This document shows positions 1-9,946 of a stretch of DNA of 64,000 nt, piece by piece. The notes beneath the pieces were generated by a model that saw nothing but the letters and a program-made list of their open reading frames with translations, was not told the DNA's origin and ran no database searches. This stretch comes from Paratinospora sagittata. Lineage: Eukaryota; Streptophyta; Magnoliopsida; Ranunculales; Menispermaceae. A program made the position numbers and the translations under genes. Numbering within the stretch: position 1 is the stretch's first letter; every line of letters begins with the position of its first letter. The stretch is from assembly GCA_035771175.1 (NCBI GenBank), contig CM069606.1:32360316-32424315 (forward strand), given 5' to 3'.

Positions 1-540
1 GTAGACTCAATATTGCACAATAGAACATAGTATCTAAATATTCCTGAGTAGGATTCAATATACCCAACTTGTGGGTCACCTGCCTCATATTTTATTTCAA
101 GCTGCTTCTAGAGAGAGAGTCTGCTTTTGTTTTATTTTTTCTGCAAAGATCATAAAACTGTTCTTAAATTTTCATATGAGATTGATGGTCTTGTGAGAAG
201 AGGAGGACATCATCAATATAAATCAAAAACTTTAACTGTAGTGGCTAGAAAATTTTTGTCATTGCTTGTTGAAATAATTAATGAGCTATTTTCAATTCGA
301 AAGGCATAATATTCCAATGGAAATGGTAACCAAGTATGACAAACTTCGTTTTTGGCCGATCTTCCGGAGAAATGCCCAATTGCCAAAAACTTGATTTACT
401 ATCAAATTTTGAGAAGACAGTAGCATTGGCTAGCTCTTAGAAGAGAGCTTCAGGTCTGGGTAGAGGAAATTTGATGTCTTAGAGAAAATTATCTAGGGGT
501 TGGTAATTTATGACTAATCTCATGTTTCCTCTTACTTGTT
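1..540. other. No gene seen; AT-rich spacer
   Basis: The stretch is AT-rich with frequent stops in all frames. I see no conserved protein motif, terminal repeat or RNA gene in it. Short open frames here look like chance. It ends where a plus-strand retrotransposon RNase H fragment begins. Confidence 0.5.
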
Positions 541-801
541 TAGAGGCTTAGGTGCAGTACTAATGCAAGAAGGCCAAGTTGTTGCATATGTTTTTAGGCA
601 ACTAAAGATTCATGAAGGTAATTACCCAACGCATGACCTGGAACTTGCAGCTGTTGTATTCGTACTGAAGTTATGGCGTCACTACTTATACGGTGAACGG
701 TTTGAGGTCTTCTCGGATCACAAGAATCTCAAGTACCTCTACACTCAAAGAGACCTAAACCTCCGCCAAAGATGATGGTCGAAATTCTTGAAAGGACAAG
801 T
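541..801 (+). pseudogene. Ty3/gypsy RNase H fragment, truncated at both ends
   Basis: The translated segment carries the gypsy RNase H core: [12 protein letters not shown], then [10 protein letters not shown], then [13 protein letters not shown]. These are typical of the RNase H of plant chromoviruses (Tekay/Del type), which removes RNA from the RNA-DNA hybrid during reverse transcription. The aspartate-containing start of the domain is missing, because the homology begins straight after a TAG. A TGA (CAAAGATGATGG) breaks the frame near 773. No RT or integrase is attached. It is a relic, and its right end abuts the minus-strand Ath1 element. Confidence 0.75.
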
Positions 802-948
802 AAACAAATCTGTTAATACAAGAAATTCCAATCCTATACTACAATGAATAAAAACATAAAGCAAAAAAAAAAAAAACTCCAAAATCGATGGGTTGCTTCC
901 CATCTAGCTCTTGTTTTAGATTCACCAGCCCGACTTTCTCTTTTCTCA

Positions 949-1695
949 TCATGGTGGTTCATCAGGAAGCATCACCTTGACATTTGTTAGATCCCTGCCG
1001 AAGTGTTTCTTTAACCGCTTCCTCTTGGCCCGAAGGAGATAGCCATTTTTATGCTTGACCTCCTCTAAATGATGGTGCAATTGATCGTACTCTGCATGTG
1101 GTAGCCAATAGGGGTCCGTCCACACTAAAGGAGGTGGGTCATCTAAACTCTCCAAATTCTCCTTATAACATTTCAAGGCATCCTTATTTGTAGGCTTATC
1201 AATAGCCTTGAGAGAACGCTCTTCACTTCTTCCCTTCACATCTATCTGGTGGCAACTATTCTTCTTGCTGGGAACTTTGGGTGTATTATAAATGTTGAAC
1301 ATCACATTTTCTTCGTTCACCCTCAAAGTAAGCTCACCAAGCTCCACGTTTATCAAAGTTTTCCCGGTGGCAAGAAACGGTCTTCTAAGGATAAGAGGAA
1401 CATCTCCCTCATCTTCCATATCCAACAAAACAAAATTTATCGGGAAGATGAATTTGTCCACCTTCACAAGTACATCTTTTATAATCCCCCAAGGATAGGT
1501 GATTGATCGGTTCGCCAGTTACAATAAGATTGTGGTGGGCTTCACCTCACCAAGTCCAAACTTCGTGAAAATGTACAGAGGCATTAAGTTAATGCTAGCG
1601 CCTAAATCACATAAGACATTATCAAAAGAAGAAGAACCAATGGCACAAGGGATAGTAAAACTCCCCGGATCCTTGAGTTTCTGGGGCAACTTCTT
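949..1695 (-). pseudogene. Ath1 retropepsin plus residual polyprotein tail
   Basis: Downstream of the gag stop the same frame continues as a retroviral-type aspartic protease: KKLPQKLKDPGSF, then CDLGASINL (catalytic Asp, with DLG in place of the usual DTG), then LLDMEDEGDVPLILRRPFL. A second in-frame stop (TAA) falls between TTILL and LANRS, where Ath2 has Gln. From about 1467 to 949 the frame is open for 172 codons. Its last ~90 residues (VWTDPYWLPHAEYDQ and a basic RAKRKRLKKHFGRD run) are not protease and match nothing I recognise. They lie where pol should be. Confidence 0.7.
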
Positions 1696-3405
1696 CTATA
1701 TGATGGCATTGCATTCCTCTGTGAGCTTGACAGTCTCAAATTCTTCTAACTTTCTCTTTTTCATCATTACATCCTTCATGAATCTTGCATAATTAGGCAT
1801 CACCTCCAGTGCATCTGCAAAAGGAATGTTGATGTGGATTTTCTTGAAAATGTCTAAGAATTTTACAAACTGATCATCTAGCTTCTTCTTTGCAAAACGT
1901 TGGGGAAAGGGCAATGGAGGTTTAAGAATAGGTGGGTTGTCCAAAAAAGTGATACGACCCGGAGCATTGTCAATCTTCTTCGCCTCTTTTTCTTTCTCAA
2001 TGGAAACTTTTTTGTCGTTATTCAAGTAATTTTTCTCCTTTTGTACTTCTTCTTGCATAGGTGATGATGATGATGATGGCACAAATGATGAAGAGGGAAT
2101 AGATAGTGGAGAACCGCTTTCAACGTTTTCACCACTTCGCAGTTTGATGGCCATACATTGCTCATTTGAGTTCACCTCTGTGTTGCTCGGGAAGGAGCCT
2201 CTTTGTTGGGTACTTATGGCTGAAGCAAGTTGCCCAATTTGCAATTCCATATTCTTCATTGAAGCTTCCAAGCTATCTATCCTTGAATCAACCCTATCTT
2301 GTTTCGCCTCAGACTTTGCTATATACCCACCTAAAAGCTCCTCCAAGGAAGGTTTCTTATCTTGTGATGGCATAGATATACTCGGTGGTGGAGGATTCAG
2401 AACATTCCTATTATTGGAATAAGAAAAGTTCTCATGGTTCCTCACTCCTGAATAGTACTGATTTGGCATTTGAGCATTGCTTCTGTAATTGTATCTTCTA
2501 TTGTTCAAGTAATTGGCTTGTTCCGTAGTTGTGGAGGGTTCACCAGACATATAGCCCATCCTTGTTGCTCCTTGCTCTATAGATGGCTTCATACCTTGAA
2601 GAGATGCAATCTGATGTGATATACTTGACAACTGTTTTGAAATAGCAGTCATGTGATCAACCTCAAATATACCAGCTTGGGCCACCTTCTTCACAATTGA
2701 TCTCTCACTAGGAATCTCATAAGTGTTGGAGGACATTTCTTCTATCAAGGTAAAGGCATCATCTATTGTTTTACCCATTAAATTACCTCCAGCCGCTGCA
2801 TCCACCAATGTCCTAGTGGGAACTGTCATACCATTGTAAAAGATTTGCAATTGCATCCAATTTTGAAATCCATGTTTTGGACATTTTCTCAACATTTCTT
2901 TTAATCTCTCCCAAGTTTCATGAAGAGATTCTGACTCAATCTGCTTAAATTGGCCTATTTCTACCCTCATTTGAGCTGTCTTTGCTGGTGGGAAGAATTT
3001 TTGAAGGAATTTCTGAACTAGCTCCTCCCATGTGTTCATACTACCTGGTTGCAACCCTTGCAACCATGCCTTTGCTTTGTCCCGACGAGAAAATGGGAAA
3101 AGCCTCAAATGAATTACATCTTCTCCAACACCATTCCACTTTACTGTATCACACTTTTTCAAGAATGATTGGAGATTGATCATAGGGTCTTCAACGGGAG
3201 AACCACCATATTGATGTTGTTGAACCATGGTAATCAAAGCTGGCTTCAACTCGAAATTATTGGATGCTATTGGTGTCCTCACGATCCCAGAATAGTTATC
3301 TTGAATTACGGGTTTGAAGTAATCTCGCAATAACATTTGATTGTTTTCATTGTTGGGCTCCATTGCCTCTTGCTCAATTCTTCTATCTCTTCTAATCAGT
3401 CTCAA
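1696..3405 (-). CDS. gag: Athila-like Gag (Ath1)
   Basis: This is an intact 569-codon frame. Gag forms the cytoplasmic particle in which element RNA is copied. The N-terminal part has NNFELKPALI and QYGGSPVEDP. The core gag domain (about residues 75-190) has LRLFPFSRRDKAKAWLQ, TWEELVQKFLQKFFPP and CPKHGFQNWMQLQIFYNGM, then DAAAGGNLMGKTIDDAFTLI. A Ser/Pro/Gln-rich stretch follows, then LDIFKKIHINIPFADAL near the C-terminus, normal for the Athila lineage. No zinc knuckle is seen. It ends in TAG at 1696-1698, exactly at the gag/protease border. It is the longest uninterrupted retroelement frame in the window, so this copy is either young or was selected for Gag. Confidence 0.85.
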   Translation of the reverse strand: MRLIRRDRRIEQEAMEPNNENNQMLLRDYFKPVIQDNYSGIVRTPIASNNFELKPALITMVQQHQYGGSPVEDPMINLQSFLKKCDTVKWNGVGEDVIHLRLFPFSRRDKAKAWLQGLQPGSMNTWEELVQKFLQKFFPPAKTAQMRVEIGQFKQIESESLHETWERLKEMLRKCPKHGFQNWMQLQIFYNGMTVPTRTLVDAAAGGNLMGKTIDDAFTLIEEMSSNTYEIPSERSIVKKVAQAGIFEVDHMTAISKQLSSISHQIASLQGMKPSIEQGATRMGYMSGEPSTTTEQANYLNNRRYNYRSNAQMPNQYYSGVRNHENFSYSNNRNVLNPPPPSISMPSQDKKPSLEELLGGYIAKSEAKQDRVDSRIDSLEASMKNMELQIGQLASAISTQQRGSFPSNTEVNSNEQCMAIKLRSGENVESGSPLSIPSSSFVPSSSSSPMQEEVQKEKNYLNNDKKVSIEKEKEAKKIDNAPGRITFLDNPPILKPPLPFPQRFAKKKLDDQFVKFLDIFKKIHINIPFADALEVMPNYARFMKDVMMKKRKLEEFETVKLTEECNAII

Positions 3406-3576
3406 AGCTCTTTTTATCTCAGCATTTAATGGTACTAATTCTGCACTCCGAGAGCGTCTAATATACCACGTGTCCTGCCAATCACAATCAAAGAGAATCA
3501 GAAAAATTCAGAAAAATAAAAGTCTAAATTAAATTTCAAACCTATTACTTTCGATATTGATAGAAAAGTAAACAAT

Positions 3577-3594
3577 TCCCCTGTAGCGGCTCCA
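3577..3594 (-). other. Ath1 primer-binding site (Asp-tRNA type, diverged)
   Basis: Plus-strand TCCCCTGTAGCGGCTCCA is the complement of an Asp-tRNA-type primer site. It differs at four positions from the Ath2 site at 21713-21730. It lies six bases from the LTR edge at 3601, which fixes the element as minus-strand. Confidence 0.7.
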
Positions 3595-3600
3595 AAAACT

Positions 3601-5046
3601 TGTTCGTGATTTTATTGCAAGTGCACGACAATCAAGTTATAATATACCGATTGTGAGTCGGGTTATCGTGTCCATAGGGAATTGTTACCTTATCAACTAC
3701 CGTTTCACAGGTTTTAAACTTTATCTAGACAATCAAATGGAGATATTAAATGAATTAAAGTGCTGGAAATTAAATGAAACGAAAGAAATTTAAAGTAAGG
3801 AAAATTCAATTATGGAATGGATCTAGAAAATCGACTTCACTTAGTTGCAGATCAGAATTAATTTGAATCATTCATTGTTAAATTCATTTTTCAGATTTAT
3901 AAATCAAATCCAATGGTCATCAATCCCCTCTCAAGTGCTAGATTGAAATCTATAATTGAAATTGGGTCTCGTTCTCTCGGTAAAGATCCCTTTCTCAATT
4001 ATGCTCTAAACTCTACGGATTTTTAAATGATCTTATAAAATCCTATAAATCTCTCGATCCTATAGAAATTTCATGTCACGATTATCATTTTCTAACCTAA
4101 AGAACCCTCTCTCGAGTGCCGCCCCTTAGATCTAGGTTCATTCAATTCATGATCAGTGAATCAAAAGCTTTAAGTACGAAAAATCATGAATAACTCATAG
4201 AAAATTTGCATTAACGATGAAATAAATCCACAATCAATCCATCTATTCTCTAGAATTCAAATTTAGTTTATAATGTTGGAGAAGAAAATACAAAATAAGA
4301 TAGAAAACATGAAAATCCTCTACAAAATGTGCTAGAAATATTGTAGATCTTCGATCCGCTGCGCTTCCGAAGCCGATTTTCGTCTCCACAGCAACCTGGC
4401 TGTCTTGCTTCCTTCACCAATGGATTCCCCACGAAAAACCCTAAAAATTGATATATAATATGTCCTATTTGACATAAGATTTGAATTGCCGAAATTGCCC
4501 AAACACAAAGGCCAAAAAACTAATTTTCCGCGGTAGCGCTGCAGCACTCGAGGGGGTAGCGCTGCAACGTTACTGCGCAAATCTTTACACTGATTTTCAG
4601 TGTTCTGGGCGCTAGCCATTCTTCTTCCCGCTTTCGTCCATTCTTTCGCACATGATCTTGGTCACTTTTCACGTTCATTTGGGCCTTGATTCACCACACT
4701 TTCAAGCTTTTAGTACCTACAAAACAAAACACAAAAGCAAGTAAATCCATCATACTAATTACATGCTAAAACTCGAAATGCAACTATATACTAAAAATGC
4801 AACATGAAATGTGATAACATGCAAATGCTACTAATGACTTTAGGAAAAATTCCTAAAAATCATATTTATTTTCCTAAACAAACCTAAAGTATTCTATTCA
4901 TGAACACAACTAAAATTAACCTCTAAAACACAAAAAAATGCTACGATGCACCTAAAACACTAAATATGCAAACTAAGCCAATACAAATATATATATAAAC
5001 CTAACAAAATTCCTACAAAATAGTATGTATAAAACTCAACTTATCA
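3601..5046 (-). repeat. Ath1 5' LTR
   Basis: Plus-strand edges are TGTTCGTG and CTCAACTTATCA. The second matches the outer edge of the Ath2 LTR at 13126. The repeat is 1446 bp, close to the 1432 bp of the Ath2 left LTR. No partner LTR is present. Confidence 0.75.
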
Positions 5047-5285
5047 AAGCCCTACACCACCATCTGTTAGGAAAATGACGGAACTTTCTGAGGACGAATC
5101 CGACTTCATTTGCTCTCCATTGTTTGATGATATTGAGGATTCAACTGGCCACAGTGCTATTCAGGGGCCTTACAGGCACTACCCTGATCTTGTCAATGAT
5201 GACGACAGTGGTAAATCCCACACAGATGGCAATCATCACTACATTAACTAAATTTTGGGGGCGAAATTCCTTTAACGGGGTAAAG
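5047..5285 (+). pseudogene. 3' end of Tekay/Del-like polyprotein and polypurine tract (element X)
   Basis: A plus-strand frame from the ATG at 5074 reads MTELSEDESDFICSPLFDDI and ends in HHYIN followed by TAA at 5248. It is followed by TTTTGGGGGCGAAATTCC and AACGGGGTAAAG, the layout that precedes the 3' LTR in many plant chromoviruses. The acidic tail is probably the end of integrase or the chromodomain region. Everything upstream was lost or replaced when Ath1 inserted or recombined here. Assignment to element X rests on direct contact with LTR X1. Confidence 0.55.
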
Positions 5286-5703
5286 TATAATACCCCCGGT
5301 TTAGACAATAAATAAATAAGTTTGGGTAGCCGCCTGAACGTTCCTTTTCCTATATAAGGAACCCCCCCCCCCGGGCCGCCATTTTCATTTCTCACACCAA
5401 CGCTTCTCTCTCTCTCTTGCTCTCCTTGTGATTTCTCTCTTCTCTTTTTGAGACTCTCTTTGCAGTGCAACGCGGTTCTGCTTGGGAGGAGGCGCCAGTT
5501 CAGGAAAGGAGGTTTTATCTGAAGGTGGGGAACGAAACATAGGTTTGCGTGTCTTATGACTTTACTAAAACTTACATTCATTTATCATTATGTCTACTAT
5601 TCATTTACACTACATTATTGCGTATAATGTTCATACCTATCATACTTTTGCATATATATTTGGAGTTCATGTATTACACTATTACTATGTCGGATTAGTA
5701 GTC

Positions 5704-8288
5704 TGTAACACCCCATGCTTTTAATCAATATATTTTGTTGACTTATACGTACACTGAAGAGTATAATACACGTATAAGTACCTTTAAAGCCATGTGTACA
5801 TGTGTCAAATGAACTTGAAAATGTCAAAAGTGAGGCCAGAATGTGATTTTAAATAGAAATCAATTTATAACATGGGTATTCCTCATGTGGATTGAGTGTA
5901 TAGAAGAAGAATGAAAAAATATATATACATTAAATTACTGTTCATTTGTGGGTACTGTTCACGGAACAGTACTATAAACAGTACTCGCATGGAATAAGAA
6001 AGAAAAAAAAAATTAAAAGAAGGAAAGAAGTTGCTGGAGAACGAGAAAAATAAGAGAAAGAAAAAGGAAAGAAGGAAGAAGGGGAAACGACAGATTCGTG
6101 GCCAAATTTGACGTGCCGGTAAGCTCTTTTTACTATTTTTCGTCGTTAAATTGATCTTTAACTAGTGCATAACGATTCTAGCGGTGTAATTTTAGCTATG
6201 AGAGTCGTTTATGGTGTTTTTGAAATTGGGGTTTTGACCCAACTTGAATGAAAATTTGTTCGAAAGGTTGAAAAACACTCCCTACACTATAAAAGCCCCG
6301 AATATGTGGTTAGATTTCATTTATGTGTTTATTTGGAATTTTTATGGTTGTTGGAAGTTAGAGTTAATATTTGAGACATTACGAATCATATTAAAACCCG
6401 ATGAAATTGTAGTTTAAGGCTATAAAATGGTAAAATGAATTATTGTCAGTCCATCGATGCTAATTTCATGATTTTTGGAGACCGTTTGACAATTTTAGTA
6501 AAAATTTACATGTGTTTAATGAACAGTGACGTGAACAATACTGTAAATAGTACTGTAATTATATCCAGTGAATAAAAGCGAATTGGAATCCAGTGAAACT
6601 CCAGTTTGAGATCATAGAATCGTATAGAACTGAATTCCGGACGTTTCGATGTTAAGATCATGGTTTTTGGATATGTGTTGATATTTTTAGTAGCTAAATA
6701 TATGATTTTTGTGAGTAAAATTGACTTTGAATGCCTCCGCGAACATGTGAAACCTCAATAAAATACCTGTGGAAGGTAGTAGAATGATAGAATGACTGAT
6801 TTTACACGTGTCGATGTGAACAACATAATTATTAGGAATGTTCTATATTTTTAATAAAATTGACATATGCTTCCATGTGCTTATGTGAGTACTTTGGTGT
6901 TGAAATCTAGCGTAAATGTTGCATTTTCATGGTGAAATAACTCAATCTTAGCTGCTGAACCAGCTGGGAAATTTGAGTGTTAGTAATGGTGTTTAGTTGA
7001 TTCTCATGATGATCTATGGATTGAATTACCTAATTGCAATGTTTGAATTTAGAGATTAAGTGCATGGATAAATGCTCTTGAGGAAACAAGTATGATGGAT
7101 ATTTGATGATGCAAGTAACCTTGATGCTTATTCTTGCTGGATTTTAGAGGGTATATTGGCTTAAAAACCTCGTGTAACCACTGTGAGTATAGTTTTCTTG
7201 ATTTGGTTCTTGTATGGCATTGTATACATATAAAATGTTTGATTGTATGCATGTTATATTTATATGTAATGCATTGAGTTTTTATTGATCATGCAAACTG
7301 ATTTTTAGCGTTTGAAGCTTATAATAATGTCATATCATTAGGAATTAGACCCGGATGAGGTTTTGCGAAACCTCATTGTCAGTAGGCTTGTCCTAACAAG
7401 GGTTGCGATCCTTAAAACGACTGTAAATTGGGTAATGAGAGGTTGTGGCTACCTTGTAACGGTCATACAAGGGTTAGACCCACTTTCTTGCCTTGAAGGA
7501 GGGAGATGGTAAATTTTTGATGAAAATGTGCACTGGTTTATTGAATTAGCATAAACTATATATTGTGTGCATGTATATTATTTTGATGAATGTTGCATAT
7601 GTGCTTTTGAAATATTTTAATTTAAACGATTTGATATGCCATGTTTCCCTAAATGCATGCGATTGTCATGTCAAGAGATATATTCATTGAGCTGTTGTTT
7701 GCTCACCCCATTTCCTTCACCATTTTAGGTACAGAAGCAAAAGGAAAAGGAAAAATTTGAGAGTGATCAGCACGTGACTAGGACATAGCGTTGTTGATGT
7801 ACGTATGTTTTGGAGGAAGTGGTTACATGTTTTATTTATTTTGATATGTACATAATTATCACACATATTATATATGTATTACCATCTAGAGGGATTATTT
7901 TGGGAAAATAAGATATCAATGGTTATTTTGGATTGTTAAGGTATTTGGCGATGATATATATACTTGGACAATAGAATGTTTGATTAATGAATGGCAATGG
8001 TGGTATTTTGGATTATGGTATACATGGACGGAATGGTTATATATGATGACTTAATGGTTAAAATTGTGAATGATTATAAATATATACATATAATTTGATT
8101 TGTGGTATATCAGGTTTTGTGAAATGTCCATTTTATGGGGAAATGCCGCCGAAATTTCGGAAAAGTTTGGGAAGGATTGTGAGACTTTGTGAAGGCTGAC
8201 AGTATATTATCTACTGCATACGAGTATGTAGAGTGTATAGTATACTGTGTCGGTCATGACGTCAGGCTATGTCAGGGGCGTCGTGACA
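5704..8288 (+). repeat. Solo LTR Z1 (2.6 kb) nested in LTR X1
   Basis: It begins TGTAACACCCC and ends GGGGCGTCGTGACA. It is flanked by TAGTC (5699-5703) and TGGTC (8289-8293), a five-base target duplication with one mismatch. The uninterrupted X2 copy supports the join. Two relatives lie in inverse orientation (Z2 25949-28562 and Z3 29590-31697). Inside are several ACTGTTC/GAACAGT words near 5936-5990 and 6521-6553, a purine-rich block near 6000-6090 and a TGACGTCA palindrome at 8257-8264. I see no coding frame. A solo LTR usually results from recombination between the two LTRs of one insertion. Confidence 0.8.
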
Positions 8289-8657
8289 TGGTCAATCTGA
8301 CTCAAGCAAACTTAGTCTTGTCCTCAGTAACTTTAAATAATGAACAAGAGGCAGCGTGACTCTAGCCGATCGGTATTTAAGTGGACCTCGTGTCTCACCT
8401 CTCAACTGGAGACTGATCTAGTTGGTCTTATTTGAAAGCTATCAGCTTCTGCAAGTGATACTAAACATCTTAACCTTGCAGGCGGTGATACTGACCTGAT
8501 AAGAATCACCAAACGCTGCCAAATTCTGTCTAATGTTAGTAAAGACCAGACCCGCTCATGCATTGGCATCATACATAAGCACCACCTAGGGACGTAAGTG
8601 GTTCATGATCCACAAAATAGTTAGAAGCAATGCTCACTATTCTTGATATTTCCCTGG

Positions 8658-8806
8658 AGAGAGACGTACAATGAGAACCCGGGATTACCTGGGGATGGAC
8701 ATCTATACATGAATCCACGGCGACGACCTTGGGGAGAGACGTACAATGAGAACCCAGGTTTACCTGGGGATGGACATCTGTACGTGAACTCAGGGCGACG
8801 TACAAT
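8658..8806 (+). repeat. Two-copy tandem repeat (~76 bp) inside LTR X1
   Basis: The phrase GAGAGACGTACAATGAGAAC occurs near 8658 and again near 8734, each followed by CTGGGGATGGACATCT. The same doubled block is present in inverse orientation in X2 (about 22590-22740), so it belongs to the LTR family and was not made locally. Confidence 0.75.
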
Positions 8807-9218
8807 CATGGAACCATTACGAGACGGTGTCATGTATACAATCAGGTTGTACTGATTATGATGCTATGTTGTGTATATGTGGTATTTGATTATGAAGTTT
8901 CCTTTATTAATTGTCATATTCACAAACTATTTTACCCACTGGGCAATAGCTCACCCCATTGTTATCCAATTTTTCACAGGAGTTTAGGATGGATTGGGTG
9001 GAGATTTTTGGGCCCACATTTTGTAACCCTTGTTAATTATAGGGAGATTTTTGGAGGATGTTCCCTCAATCATATTTTGTACAAAAATACATTCTGAAAT
9101 TAAAGAAATTAGATTTGTACTCAATTGTGTACTTGCGTACTCGGTTATTATTATAATGCATTCGCACCCCGTCTGTGAGTGTTCCGTCAATTTAGGTGCA
9201 TCTAGGCGGGGTGTGACA

Positions 9219-9597
9219 TGTAATGGTATCAGAGACATGTTATCTAGAGGGCGAATTAGAATCATGATCAGGGGTTCTCACGATGTGAAGGTGGCGAAGC
9301 ACCGGCTCTTACCCTGACATGTCCATATGGCTTGCCACCAGTGTGGATGGTGTTATTCGCGAGGTTAACCGTAAAACATTTTCTGAGGTACACTCATGTG
9401 CCACATGACTTTGTAGGTCACGGTCGTTGGACACCCACGTGAGTGTCAGTGATGACTATTAACATTTAATGGTATCAGAGCGAAAGGTCCACGGCCCGCC
9501 CAAGTCCGCCAATTATGAGAAGAAAATTTATATTAGATACATATATATACATATATCTTTAGACCTATATATATAAATTATATATAGTTAAGATTTA

Positions 9598-9602
<5 letters not shown>
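9219..9602 (+). other. Primer-binding-like site and leader right of LTR X1
   Basis: Five bases after the LTR end lies TGGTATCAGAGA (9224-9235), an initiator-Met-tRNA-type primer site. A second TGGTATCAGAGC lies near 9471. The leader between them has no long frame and no clear protein similarity. An AT-rich stretch begins near 9530. Confidence 0.5.

Positions 9603-9688
<86 letters not shown>
9603..9688. repeat. (AT)n microsatellite
   Basis: About 86 bases of nearly pure alternating AT, within a wider AT-rich zone (9530-9790). Its length in the real genome may differ from that shown, since such tracts assemble and replicate poorly. Confidence 0.9.
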
Positions 9689-9690
<2 letters not shown>

Positions 9691-9946
9691 AGATAACTAT
9701 ATAGTTTTATATAGTTTAGATTTATATATATAGTTAAGATTTATAATACATATATGTCTATATATCTATGTATTTATGAGATATATATATAACTTGTTGC
9801 AAATGAAAAAAAAATTGGATTCATTGATGGCATAAAGATCAAGAGGAAAAATATAAAATATTGTCCAACAAACAAGGCATAAATCTTAAAAATGTTAGGA
9901 ATATATTTTGTATATTTTACAAGTTTTATCTTCCTTTTAGCAAGAT

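Larger units (their letters stand above)
805..5046 (-). mobile_element. Athila-like LTR retrotransposon derivative (Ath1), pol deleted, 3' LTR missing
   Basis: Read on the minus strand the order is 5' LTR (3601-5046), an Asp-tRNA-like primer site, gag, aspartic protease, a short unfamiliar coding tail, then sequence matching the region just after integrase in Ath2 (compare 850-950 with 14620-14750). Reverse transcriptase, RNase H and integrase are absent, so it could move only with help from a relative. The left end stops near 805 without a second LTR, so no target-site duplication can be read. The lineage call rests on gag and protease similarity to Ath2 and on the primer site. The left boundary is approximate. 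Confidence 0.8.
5286..9218 (+). repeat. LTR X1 of a Tekay/Del-like element, split by nested LTR Z1
   Basis: Edges are TATAATACCCCCGG and GGCGGGGTGTGACA. Removing the nested Z1 (5704-8288) and one target duplicate leaves about 1.34 kb that matches the inverted solo LTR X2 (22159-23605, 1447 bp). Shared landmarks are GCCTGAACGTTC, AACGAAACATAGGTTTG, GTCAATCTG and GACGTACAATGAGAAC. A TATATAA at about 5353-5359 could be the LTR promoter. A polypurine tract lies on its left and a primer site on its right, unlike a normal terminal LTR. Confidence 0.75.

Noticed and set aside
5936..5990. GAACAGT/ACTGTTC palindromes resembling animal steroid-receptor half sites
   Set aside because: Plants lack such receptors. 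The words are part of the Z LTR and occur in both Z1 and Z2.
8569..8855. Overlapping open frames on both strands with repeated residues
   Set aside because: They are shadows of the two-copy tandem repeat in LTR X1. The same block in X2 has no conserved frame.
9530..9790. AT-rich tract considered as an origin or matrix attachment site
   Set aside because: It is a simple (AT)n microsatellite next to retroelement DNA. Nothing else supports a special function.
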